Source: an uncultured Clostridia bacterium (GTDB lineage Bacteria > Bacillota > Clostridia > Christensenellales > Aristaeellaceae). Taken from it: 5,176 nt of DNA. Below the pieces are notes generated by a model. The model ran no database searches. It saw nothing but the letters and a program-made list of their open reading frames with translations, and was not told where the DNA came from. This document shows, in pieces, positions 1 to 5,176 of this stretch. The stretch is from assembly GCA_946626395.1 (NCBI GenBank), contig CAMOUF010000007.1:1-5176 (forward strand). The letters are read 5' to 3'. Every line of letters starts with the position of its first letter. Within the stretch, counting starts at the first letter, position 1. Made by a program: the position numbers and the translations under genes.

Positions 1-1715
1 ACGTAAATGCCGAACTGTCCGGCCCGGCCCGCGATCTGCTTGATTTCCGCGACGGTGAGGGGGCGGGTGTCGTCGCCGTCGTACTTTTCCGATTCTAAAA
101 ATACCACCCGCTCAATGGGCAGGTTCATGCCCATGGCGATGGCGTCGGTGGACACCACCACCTCGGTCTCCCCCTGCCGGAAGCGCTCGGCCTGGTCCCG
201 GCGCACGTCCGGAGGCAGCGCCCCGTAAATCAGCGATACCCGGTAGCCGTGGCCCCTTAGCTCCGCCGCCACGGCATGCACCCGGGCCTTGGAAAACACG
301 ATCAGCGCGTCCCCGGGCCGCACGGAGCCGGGGAACTGAAATCCCTCCCGCTCCATCTCCAGGGGGGTCATGCGCTCATGGCGCACAATGGACAGTTCAT
401 CCCCGCATTCCAGGATCATCCGGGTCAGCAGCCCTTCCGCGTCGGGAGAGGCGCAGGCGTGGATTTCATCGGCGCACAGGCCCAGGATGGCCGCGGTCCA
501 CGCGCCGCCCCGGTCCCGGTCGGCGATCATCTGACATTCGTCGATCACTGCCACATCGTAATGGGTTTTCAGGTCGGCCATTTCCACGGTGGAGGACTGG
601 ACCCGGCTGCCGGGCACCCGAATCTGTTCTTCCCCCGTGACCAGGGAGCAGGGCACGTCGTCCATGTTCAGGGTTTCAAACTGCTCCGCCGCCAGCAGGC
701 GCAAGGGGCCCAGGTAAATGCCGTTGGCTGCGCCCCGCAGCCGGCCCACGCCCTCGTAGGTCTTGCCGGAATTGGTGGGGCCCAGGTGCAGGATAAAATG
801 CCGCTTCATCTGCCGGGCCAGGGGATACAGGTCCCGGTAATGCTCCGGGATGGCGCTGAGCAGGGCGGATTTGATTTTCTTTTCCCGGGCGATCCGGGCG
901 TCGGCCTGGCCCTGCATATGCTTGATGGAGGCGTTTTCCGCCAGCAGGGCCTTGATGCGTCCGCCGGGAAAATGGCTTCGTACTTTGGAAAACAGGGCAC
1001 GCTTCATGTGGAGCGCTTCGTTCCGCACCCGGCTGGAAATCTTTTCGCCTCCGGGCCCGGTGACGCCGCCGCAGGCAGTCAAATCGGGGTACGCCTTTCT
1101 GATCTCCCGCAGCAGCAGCTTTTCCAGGGAATCGGGGTGATAGGCCTGCTCCATCATTTTTTCGGGCACACCCCGGCGAAAGACGGTTTTCATCAGGAAG
1201 GGCAGCACCTGGGCGCTGGTTTCGTCCTTTTTGATCAGCCTGCCCAGATCGGCTTTGCGCAGGTATTGGGCGATTTTTCCGTCCGCCTCGGCGGTGAGCC
1301 GGGGCAGCTGTTCCTCAAAAAAGCGCCGGGGCGCCTTGTCGCTCAGCAGCCGGAGCGCGGCCCTGGCCTGCCGCACCGTGACGCGGCACCGCACTACGGA
1401 GCGCAGGAAAGGCAGGCTCAATTCGTTTCCGGCCTTCAGCTCCTCCATAATCAGGGGGCACAGCAGCTCGAATTCCTCCTGATACCCTTCCGCTGTCAGC
1501 TCGCCCCGGGCCAGGGTCTGATAGGTTCTGTCCCGGCGCTTCAACTGATACACCTGGGAGGAAAAAGCCTGGCCCTCCAGGTATTCCTGCTTTTCCTCCG
1601 GGCCCATGCGCCGCAGCAGTCCCCCGCATTTTTTCAGCGCCTGCTGATACAGGAATTTTTCCCGTTCCGCCGCGGCGGCCTGGGCGTATGCCCGCAGCGC
1701 TTCCTGCCGGTCCAT
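1..1715 (-). CDS. SUV3-family superfamily 2 RNA/DNA helicase (C-terminus beyond the window)
   Basis: The frame is open for 571 codons from ATG 1715-1713 and leaves the left edge without a stop. The helicase core resembles the mitochondrial SUV3/SUPV3L1 ATPase. It has Walker A GPTNSGKT at 312-319, GPLRLLAAE at 336-344, the SUV3-typical TVEM at 376-379, motif II DECQM at 392-396 (DEIQM in human SUV3), IVFSK at 472-476, motif V STDAIAMGMN at 522-531 and motif VI QIAGRAGQ at 560-567. The segment just before Walker A (LYPLARQMKRHFILHL) also matches the SUV3 pattern. Family members unwind RNA and DNA using ATP, and mitochondrial SUV3 feeds RNA to a 3'-5' exonuclease; a bacterial role in RNA decay is inference. 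Residues 1-311 form a charged, probably helical N-terminal region with no domain I recognise. The start is fixed by an in-frame TAA at 1739-1737 and a good ribosome site. The last residue of motif VI is Gln where Arg is usual. The gene follows pmbA but a terminator separates them. Confidence 0.9.
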   Translation of the reverse strand, partial: MDRQEALRAYAQAAAAEREKFLYQQALKKCGGLLRRMGPEEKQEYLEGQAFSSQVYQLKRRDRTYQTLARGELTAEGYQEEFELLCPLIMEELKAGNELSLPFLRSVVRCRVTVRQARAALRLLSDKAPRRFFEEQLPRLTAEADGKIAQYLRKADLGRLIKKDETSAQVLPFLMKTVFRRGVPEKMMEQAYHPDSLEKLLLREIRKAYPDLTACGGVTGPGGEKISSRVRNEALHMKRALFSKVRSHFPGGRIKALLAENASIKHMQGQADARIAREKKIKSALLSAIPEHYRDLYPLARQMKRHFILHLGPTNSGKTYEGVGRLRGAANGIYLGPLRLLAAEQFETLNMDDVPCSLVTGEEQIRVPGSRVQSSTVEMADLKTHYDVAVIDECQMIADRDRGGAWTAAILGLCADEIHACASPDAEGLLTRMILECGDELSIVRHERMTPLEMEREGFQFPGSVRPGDALIVFSKARVHAVAAELRGHGYRVSLIYGALPPDVRRDQAERFRQGETEVVVSTDAIAMGMNLPIERVVFLESEKYDGDDTRPLTVAEIKQIAGRAGQFGIY

Positions 1716-1721
1716 GGCCTT

Positions 1722-1730
1722 CACCCCCTC
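1722..1730 (-). promoter_or_regulatory. Ribosome binding site of the SUV3-like helicase
   Basis: GAGGGGGTG lies 6 nt before ATG 1715. It is a G-rich variant of AGGAGGTG. It overlaps an in-frame GTG codon (1724-1722), and another GTG lies at 1736-1734, but neither has its own Shine-Dalgarno sequence. The in-frame stop at 1739-1737 limits any longer N-terminus to seven codons. I therefore prefer the ATG. Confidence 0.7.
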
Positions 1731-1782
1731 GTTCACTTAGCTTGATCTTTTCTTCCCGCTTTATGCTCTTTCGTTGGCGCAA

Positions 1783-1818
1783 GCAAAAACAGGCTGACGC
1801 GCTTTACGTGTCAGCCTG
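1783..1818 (-). terminator. Intrinsic terminator after pmbA
   Basis: On the minus strand, CAGGCTGAC (1818-1810) pairs perfectly with GTCAGCCTG (1798-1790). The stem can gain about three inner pairs, one of them imperfect on this strand, leaving a loop of about five bases. A run of five T (1789-1785) follows at once. The hairpin begins 13 nt after the pmbA stop codon, so it should end the tldD/pmbA transcript and separate it from the helicase. On the plus strand no T-run follows the stem, so it is directional. Confidence 0.88.
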
Positions 1819-1830
1819 CATAGTATACCA

Positions 1831-3129
1831 TTATTTGCCGGAAATGACAATGCCGTCACAGGCCAGGTAGGGCAGCACGGTGGAGCCGTCGCACACCTGC
1901 TCCCGGGAAATGGCCAGCACGTTTTTGAACACGTTTTCCAGGTTGCCGTTGATCATGGTTTCGGTCACAGCGCCCAGGATCTTTCCGTTTTCCACATAGA
2001 AGCTGTTTTTCGCCACGCCGGAAAATTCGCCGTTGGCCCCGGGCTCGCCGCCGGAGAAGCCGCCCACGATCAGGCCCCGCGGAATGGAAGCCACCATTTC
2101 CTCCAGCGTTTTGTCGCCGGGCTCCATCACCAGGGCGAAGCTGGTATTCTTCGTGACGGGACGCCCGGTCTTTTTGGCGGCGTACAGGTTCAGCAGGAAG
2201 CAATTGAGCACGCCCTTGTCGATGACCTTCACGTCCTCGGCCCGGTAGCCGTCGCCGGTAAAGGGCTGCAGGTTCACGATGCGCTCATCCTGGGCCTTCA
2301 GGGTCAGGGTGATCTTGTCGCTGGCCACCTGCTGGCCCAGCTTGTTCAGCCATTGGCTGGTGCCGTTCATGATCACGCCGCCCATGATATAATTGCTGGC
2401 CAGCATGTAAAGGAAATTGCCCAGGCAGTCCGGGGTCAGGATCACGGCGCCTTCAAACTTTTCCTTGATTTCAGCGCTTTCCAGGCTCTTTTCGGCGTCG
2501 GCCAGGTGCTTGGCGATATTGCCCTGGCGCAGGAAGGGCGTGGTCAAATCGTGGGTGGAAATCTGCACATAGTCCAGGCCAGTATTCTTTTCCCCGTCGG
2601 AGGCGGACATTTCCAGCATCACGCCGTAGGCCCCGTCAAATTCCTCAAAGCGGGTGCCGTTGGAATTGAAGTACAGGGTGTGGGATTGCGTGTGGTCGCC
2701 GATCAATTGCAGCACATTGATCCTGGGATATTGCGCCTTGATATCTCCCAGGAATTCCGTGAGCCGGTCATAGAACAATTCCATGTCGGGCTCATATACG
2801 CCGGTGCGGAACACTTCCGGAGTCTGGGCCTCGGCAATCACGTTGGCTTCGTCCGGCATGGAGGAAGCGGCGCTGAGCATGGCGTCGTCCACCGTTTTTT
2901 CAAGGCCCGCTTCCGTCAGGTCGTTGCCGGAGGAGGAGCCGCGTCTGCCCTCCTGGATCACGGTGACGGACGCGGACTGGTTAAAGATGGTGCGGTACAG
3001 GGAAAACTCCGTCAGGTCGGTGTTCAGCTCCCGCTTTTCGCTCTGGGAAACGGAGCAGGCGTATTCCGCCGCGCCCTTCTCCTTCAGCAGCGTTTGAAGA
3101 TACGCCGCTGTTTCTTTGATATCGTTCAT
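1831..3129 (-). CDS. pmbA: PmbA/TldE, non-catalytic subunit of the TldD-PmbA metalloprotease
   Basis: The 432-residue protein is close to the family length (about 450 in E. coli). It belongs to the TldD/PmbA fold but lacks the HExxxH zinc motif of TldD, as expected for the PmbA (TldE) subunit. Characteristic segments are the glycine-rich GGFSGGEPGANGEFSG at about 356-371 followed by VAKNSFYVENGKI and GAVTETMINGNL to about 397, and the AVILTP segment near 228-233. In E. coli the heterodimer removes the microcin B17 leader and degrades unfolded peptides such as CcdA; the protein is cytoplasmic and no signal peptide is seen here. The start ATG 3129 has GAGAGGA (3144-3138) 8 nt upstream. It follows tldD on the same strand after an unusually long 385-nt gap, and a strong terminator follows it. 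I am confident of the family; the natural substrate cannot be read from the sequence. Confidence 0.95.
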   Translation of the reverse strand: MNDIKETAAYLQTLLKEKGAAEYACSVSQSEKRELNTDLTEFSLYRTIFNQSASVTVIQEGRRGSSSGNDLTEAGLEKTVDDAMLSAASSMPDEANVIAEAQTPEVFRTGVYEPDMELFYDRLTEFLGDIKAQYPRINVLQLIGDHTQSHTLYFNSNGTRFEEFDGAYGVMLEMSASDGEKNTGLDYVQISTHDLTTPFLRQGNIAKHLADAEKSLESAEIKEKFEGAVILTPDCLGNFLYMLASNYIMGGVIMNGTSQWLNKLGQQVASDKITLTLKAQDERIVNLQPFTGDGYRAEDVKVIDKGVLNCFLLNLYAAKKTGRPVTKNTSFALVMEPGDKTLEEMVASIPRGLIVGGFSGGEPGANGEFSGVAKNSFYVENGKILGAVTETMINGNLENVFKNVLAISREQVCDGSTVLPYLACDGIVISGK

Positions 3130-3204
3130 ATAGAATGTCCTCTCTTATTTTCAAATAGACGGCAGGGAAGCCGGAAAGTGCCTAAACCCTTTTACTGTTA
3201 CTAT

Positions 3205-3235
3205 TCAGGTATCGGTTAAGCAGTCAGGCATCGGT
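3205..3235. repeat. Two imperfect 12-bp direct repeats, 19-bp period
   Basis: TCAGGTATCGGT (3205-3216) and TCAGGCATCGGT (3224-3235) differ at one position and start 19 bp apart, close to two helical turns. Both are followed by similar bases ending in AAG. They lie about 75-105 bp upstream of the pmbA start. They could be tandem operator sites for pmbA or the border of the larger repeat; the sequence does not decide. Confidence 0.5.
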
Positions 3236-3249
3236 ACAAGAGGGAGGTC

Positions 3250-3271
3250 GTCAGGGGGCACTCCCCCTGAC
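3250..3271. repeat. Perfect 9-bp GC-rich hairpin
   Basis: GTCAGGGGG (3250-3258) is the exact reverse complement of CCCCCTGAC (3263-3271), with the 4-base loop CACT. No T-run follows on either strand, so it is not a standard intrinsic terminator. Its form resembles REP-type palindromes. Confidence 0.7.
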
Positions 3272-3356
3272 TGAAATCCGCAGGCGGCGACATGCGCGGC
3301 GCCGGGGCCCGAAACGCCTGGAAATCCTGCCCTTGGGCTGGTTTTCAGTGGAGGGC

Positions 3357-3370
3357 GGGCCGGAAGGCCC
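3357..3370 (+). repeat. Short perfect hairpin with GGAA loop
   Basis: GGGCC (3357-3361) and GGCCC (3366-3370) flank GGAA. Read on the plus strand the loop fits the GNRA tetraloop class, which is common in structured RNAs; on the minus strand it would be TTCC. The strand is tentative. Confidence 0.5.
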
Positions 3371-3377
3371 TGGGCAT

Positions 3378-3392
3378 GCAACAGAATGTTGC
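3378..3392. repeat. Short perfect hairpin, 6-bp stem and 3-base loop
   Basis: GCAACA (3378-3383) and TGTTGC (3387-3392) flank GAA. It lies at the change from GC-rich to AT-rich composition inside the tldD-pmbA gap. Confidence 0.5.
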
Positions 3393-3403
3393 TTCCTATA
3401 TCA

Positions 3404-3469
3404 ATTTGCGGCCGTAAAATGAGCGTTATCGGTCCCATCAGGGAACGAGAATGCCATTTTACAGCAAAT
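3404..3469. repeat. Long composite hairpin of about 66 nt
   Basis: The outer helix is ATTTGC (3404-3409) with GCAAAT (3464-3469). After an internal loop (GGCC against A), GTAAAATG (3414-3421) pairs with CATTTTAC (3455-3462). An imperfect inner helix of about 14 positions follows (11 matches plus one G-T), closing on the loop ATCA at 3437-3440. The wobble pair forms only if the plus strand is the RNA. No T-run follows. Confidence 0.6.
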
Positions 3470-3476
3470 GAATGTC

Positions 3477-3512
3477 CGAATGAAAGCGGAATCTTGATTC
3501 CGATTTCATTCG
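3477..3512. repeat. 17-bp near-perfect hairpin directly after the tldD stop codon
   Basis: Positions 3477-3493 pair with 3496-3512 with a single mismatch (G3486 against A3503) and a 2-base TT centre, which in RNA would open to a CUUG-type loop. It begins two bases beyond the tldD stop codon (3517-3515). Downstream on the minus strand there is no T-run, so it is a poor intrinsic terminator. It could protect the tldD mRNA 3' end or mark the edge of an inserted repeat. Confidence 0.7.
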
Positions 3513-3514
3513 AT

Positions 3515-4900
3515 TTACCGTCCTCCGATGGTGATGCGGCAGCGCATGTCGGGACCGCCCATGCCCACGGGCATCGGCTGCTTTTTGCCGCAGAAGCCGC
3601 TGGAGGACCAGGTGACCCGGTCGGAGAGCATGTCCACGGTTTTGAGCATATCAAAGGCGATGCCGGACACGGTGGTGTCCAGCAGGGCGCGGCCCAGCTT
3701 CCCGTGCTTGATTTCATAGCCCAGGGATACGCCGAACATGAATTCGCCGGTCAGGTCGGCCTGGCCGTTGGAGCTGTCGATGAGGTAATAGCCGTCGTCA
3801 ATGGACGCGATCATGTCCTCCAGGGAACTCTGCCCCGGCAGGATGCAGGTGTTGCGCATGCGGATGAGGGGCTCGTCGTTAAAGTTCCAGGCCCGGGCGT
3901 TGCCGCAGGGCGTTACGCCAAACTGGGCCGCGGATTCCCGGTTGTTCATGTAGCCGGTCAAAATGCCGTCCTGAATGAGCACGGCGTCCTTGGCCAGGGT
4001 GCCTTCGTCGTCCAGATACACCGGCAGGGGCGTAGGCTGGCCAAAGGCGGAATACGCGAAGTCCACCAGCGTCACCATGCCGGAGGCCACGGGCTTGCCC
4101 AGGTTGGGCCCGGCCACGCTGCCGCCCTTCACCAGGTCGGCTTCCACGGTGTGGCCCACCGCCTCGTGGGCCAGCATGCCGCCCATCATGCCGCCTAAAA
4201 TAACAAGCTTGTTTCCGGCCTCAGCGTAAACGCCCTCCTTCTTGTCCATCAGGTGGCGGTACAGCTCATCGATGCCGGGATAGAGCACGGATACGTCGGC
4301 AAAATGATCGTCAAAGCAGCCCGCGCCGCCAAAGGCCTTGAACAGCTCCACCGGCGCGCCGGACGCGCTTTCGGCGGTCATGGTCACGTAAATATAGCAG
4401 CGGGGATAGGTCACATGGCCGCTGGCGGCGTCGGAGGATACGATCACCTTGTCCTGGGAATCCTCTGTGTACACCACCACGCGGCTGGTCAGATCGGGGT
4501 ATTTTTGCTGGATATAGGCGTCCACCGTCTGGCAGGCGTCGATGATGCGTTTCTGCTCTGTGTCAATGATGGGACGGCAGGCGGGAATGGCGCCCGCGGC
4601 CAGGGCGGGATAAAACGTGCGGCCGCCCGCGGCCCGGCTGTCCAGAAACAGGGCGTTTTCCGTGGCCGCTTTCAGCACGGTCTCCGCGTCCTTCTCGGTG
4701 TAGCTGGCAACGGAAGAAAAGCCGTAGCGGCCGTTCTTCGTGACCCGGGCGCTGATGCCCCGGCTTTCGCTGCGGCTGTTCTGCACCAGATTGCCCTTGA
4801 GCAGCGCCACCTGGCGGGAGCGGTTTTCATGGCCGCGCAGCACGGTCTGCGCGTTGTCCGCAAAGCGCGCGGCCTGCGGCGTTAAAATATCTGCGATCAT
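3515..4900 (-). CDS. tldD: TldD, catalytic subunit of the TldD-PmbA zinc metalloprotease
   Basis: The protein has 461 residues (E. coli TldD is 481). The zinc motif HEAVGH lies at 245-250, preceded by the glycine/methionine-rich GGMMGGMLA, giving ligands H245 and H250 and catalytic E246. The expected third ligand is Cys437 in SGFCGKKQPMPVGMGGP. The segment after the motif (VEADLVKGGSVAG) and YLDDEGT at 295-301 also fit the family. TldD is known to form a cytoplasmic heterodimer with PmbA that cleaves unstructured peptides, including microcin B17 leader and CcdA. No signal peptide is seen. The start ATG 4900 is supported by AGGAGG four bases upstream. It is the first gene of the pair, with pmbA downstream after a 385-nt gap. 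All active-site residues are present, so it should be functional. The substrate is unknown, as no precursor peptide is nearby. Confidence 0.96.
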   Translation of the reverse strand: MIADILTPQAARFADNAQTVLRGHENRSRQVALLKGNLVQNSRSESRGISARVTKNGRYGFSSVASYTEKDAETVLKAATENALFLDSRAAGGRTFYPALAAGAIPACRPIIDTEQKRIIDACQTVDAYIQQKYPDLTSRVVVYTEDSQDKVIVSSDAASGHVTYPRCYIYVTMTAESASGAPVELFKAFGGAGCFDDHFADVSVLYPGIDELYRHLMDKKEGVYAEAGNKLVILGGMMGGMLAHEAVGHTVEADLVKGGSVAGPNLGKPVASGMVTLVDFAYSAFGQPTPLPVYLDDEGTLAKDAVLIQDGILTGYMNNRESAAQFGVTPCGNARAWNFNDEPLIRMRNTCILPGQSSLEDMIASIDDGYYLIDSSNGQADLTGEFMFGVSLGYEIKHGKLGRALLDTTVSGIAFDMLKTVDMLSDRVTWSSSGFCGKKQPMPVGMGGPDMRCRITIGGR

Positions 4901-4904
4901 ATGT

Positions 4905-4910
4905 CCTCCT
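4905..4910 (-). promoter_or_regulatory. Ribosome binding site of tldD
   Basis: A perfect AGGAGG lies at 4910-4905, only 4 nt from ATG 4900. The spacing is tight but the match is full length, and no other nearby start has one. It fixes the tldD start. Confidence 0.8.
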
Positions 4911-4942
4911 CTGTCGAAATGGGATGCGGTTGATTCATCCTT

Positions 4943-4971
4943 ATCTTACCATATTTTCACTGATGCCGCAA
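4943..4971 (-). promoter_or_regulatory. Candidate tldD promoter, proximal, extended -10
   Basis: On the minus strand TTGCGG (4971-4966) is followed after 17 bp by TAAGAT (4948-4943), which is preceded by TGG and so has the extended -10 form TGn. The start site would fall near 4936, giving a leader of roughly 36 nt. The -35 match is weak (3 of 6), and this rests on reading alone. Confidence 0.4.
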
Positions 4972-5007
4972 TGCTTTGGAGCGGGAAAAAACTGCCCCCA
5001 GCGGGCT

Positions 5008-5036
5008 ATACTATTCGCGTTCTAAAACCATAACAA
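5008..5036 (-). promoter_or_regulatory. Candidate tldD promoter, distal
   Basis: TTGTTA (5036-5031) and TAGTAT (5013-5008) on the minus strand are 17 bp apart, each matching 4 of 6 consensus bases. Transcription would start near 5001, within a small GC stem followed by six T (4991-4986). That could attenuate this transcript, which makes the proximal promoter the better candidate. Confidence 0.3.
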
Positions 5037-5040
5037 TCAT

Positions 5041-5176
5041 GATGAGAAGGAAAACGACGAGGCAGGGGCCTATGCGATCCGCAGCCTCAATCGTCGCAAG
5101 TCCGCTTGATGCGGACATTGCTCGTTTCGGCTGATCTCACCGCCGATGAGATTCCCGCCACAGGCGGTCATCGGCG
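5041..5176. other. Structured non-coding stretch with nested and competing inverted repeats
   Basis: No gene is supported here. Helix 1: CGAC+GAGGC (5055-5063) pairs with GCCTC (5084-5088) and GTCG (5093-5096) across an AATC bulge, enclosing TGCG-ATC-CGCA (5073-5083). Helix 2: GCAAGTCCGC (5096-5105) pairs with GCGGAC (5111-5116) and TTGC (5118-5121), with one bulged A and the loop TTGAT. Helix 3a: ATCTCA (5134-5139) pairs with TGAGAT (5147-5152). Helix 3b: CGCCGATGA (5141-5149) pairs with TCATCGGCG (5168-5176), with inner CCGCC (5155-5159) and GGCGG (5163-5167). Helices 3a and 3b share bases and cannot coexist. The last arm ends at the window edge, so the element may continue. The strand is unknown. 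Confidence 0.5.

Larger units (their letters stand above)
3130..3514. repeat. Hairpin-rich gap between tldD and pmbA, possible dispersed repeat or structured RNA
   Basis: This 385-nt stretch carries no convincing gene. It has two halves of different composition: 3401-3514 is about 43% GC by hand count, whereas 3241-3380 is very GC-rich. It contains at least five inverted repeats (3250-3271, 3357-3370, 3378-3392, 3404-3469, 3477-3512) and a pair of direct repeats (3205-3235). The two genes around it encode partner subunits that are commonly adjacent, so the gap looks like something inserted. I see no terminal inverted repeats or target-site duplication that would prove a mobile element. The section 3130-3200 presumably holds the pmbA leader. 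No clear sigma-70 promoter stood out. Confidence 0.45.

Noticed and set aside
276..1745. Long plus-strand open frame of 489 codons
   Set aside because: It lies antisense to the SUV3-like helicase, whose motifs are unmistakable. Its translation is rich in Gly, His, Gln and Pro and has no recognisable domain, as expected of a shadow in GC-rich DNA.
1716..1782. Promoter for the SUV3-like helicase in the region after the pmbA terminator
   Set aside because: A TTGCTT-like and a CATAAA-like box occur on the minus strand but with only about 15 bp between them. A promoter is expected here, but none is convincing.
3216..3293. Minus-strand 25-codon peptide with two Cys, considered as a RiPP precursor
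   Set aside because: It has no ribosome binding site, no leader/core pattern, and spans the GC-rich hairpin at 3250-3271. It is most likely chance.
3205..3717. Minus-strand 170-codon frame crossing the end of tldD and the gap
   Set aside because: Its first part overlaps tldD in another frame and the rest runs through the hairpin-rich region. No Shine-Dalgarno sequence precedes its ATGs and the product has no known domain.
2353..4885. Plus-strand open frames at 2353-3219, 3386-4198 and 4253-4885
   Set aside because: All are antisense to pmbA or tldD, with compositionally odd translations and no supported ribosome site. They reflect the codon bias of the real genes.
4986..5006. Small GC stem plus six T on the minus strand upstream of tldD, as a terminator
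   Set aside because: The stem is only four base pairs (GCCC/GGGC) with a 5-base loop. It could act weakly, but I cannot support it as an independent terminator.
5109..5176. Plus-strand ATG at 5109 opening a frame to the window edge
   Set aside because: No ribosome binding site precedes it, it starts in the loop of a strong hairpin, and only about 22 codons are visible with no recognisable similarity.

Overview
The window is GC-rich (roughly 60% by eye) and every convincing gene lies on the minus strand, so transcription runs from right to left. Strong AGGAGG-type ribosome binding sites, GC-rich third codon positions, a SUV3-type helicase in a bacterial context and a TldD/PmbA pair together suggest a high-GC Firmicute of the Clostridia type, perhaps from a gut community. 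The lineage is an inference, because there is no rRNA or other phylogenetic marker here.

Layout in transcription order. Positions 5041-5176 hold no supportable gene but several nested inverted repeats, two of which are mutually exclusive. Positions 4901-5040 are the upstream region of tldD, with two candidate promoters. tldD (4900-3515) encodes the catalytic zinc metallopeptidase subunit, with HEAVGH and a C-terminal Cys. A 385-nt gap (3514-3130) follows. It is packed with hairpins and has an AT-rich half (about 43% GC by hand count) next to a very GC-rich half. pmbA/tldE (3129-1831) encodes the non-catalytic partner and ends at a clear intrinsic terminator (1818-1783). A SUV3-family superfamily 2 helicase then starts at 1715 and runs off the left edge with 571 codons visible.

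TldD and PmbA are known to act together as a heterodimeric protease that trims or degrades unstructured peptides, including leader peptides of modified peptides. No peptide precursor or modification enzyme is visible, so a housekeeping peptidase role is as likely as natural-product maturation. The helicase sits behind the terminator and is probably a separate transcription unit, with an RNA-related role inferred from its family.

The least ordinary parts are the two structured non-coding stretches, which may be dispersed repeats or structured RNAs, and a substitution in helicase motif VI (final Arg replaced by Gln). I found no CRISPR array, tRNA, rRNA, transposase or defence system. The window looks mostly like ordinary chromosome with two intergenic regions worth a genome-wide search.
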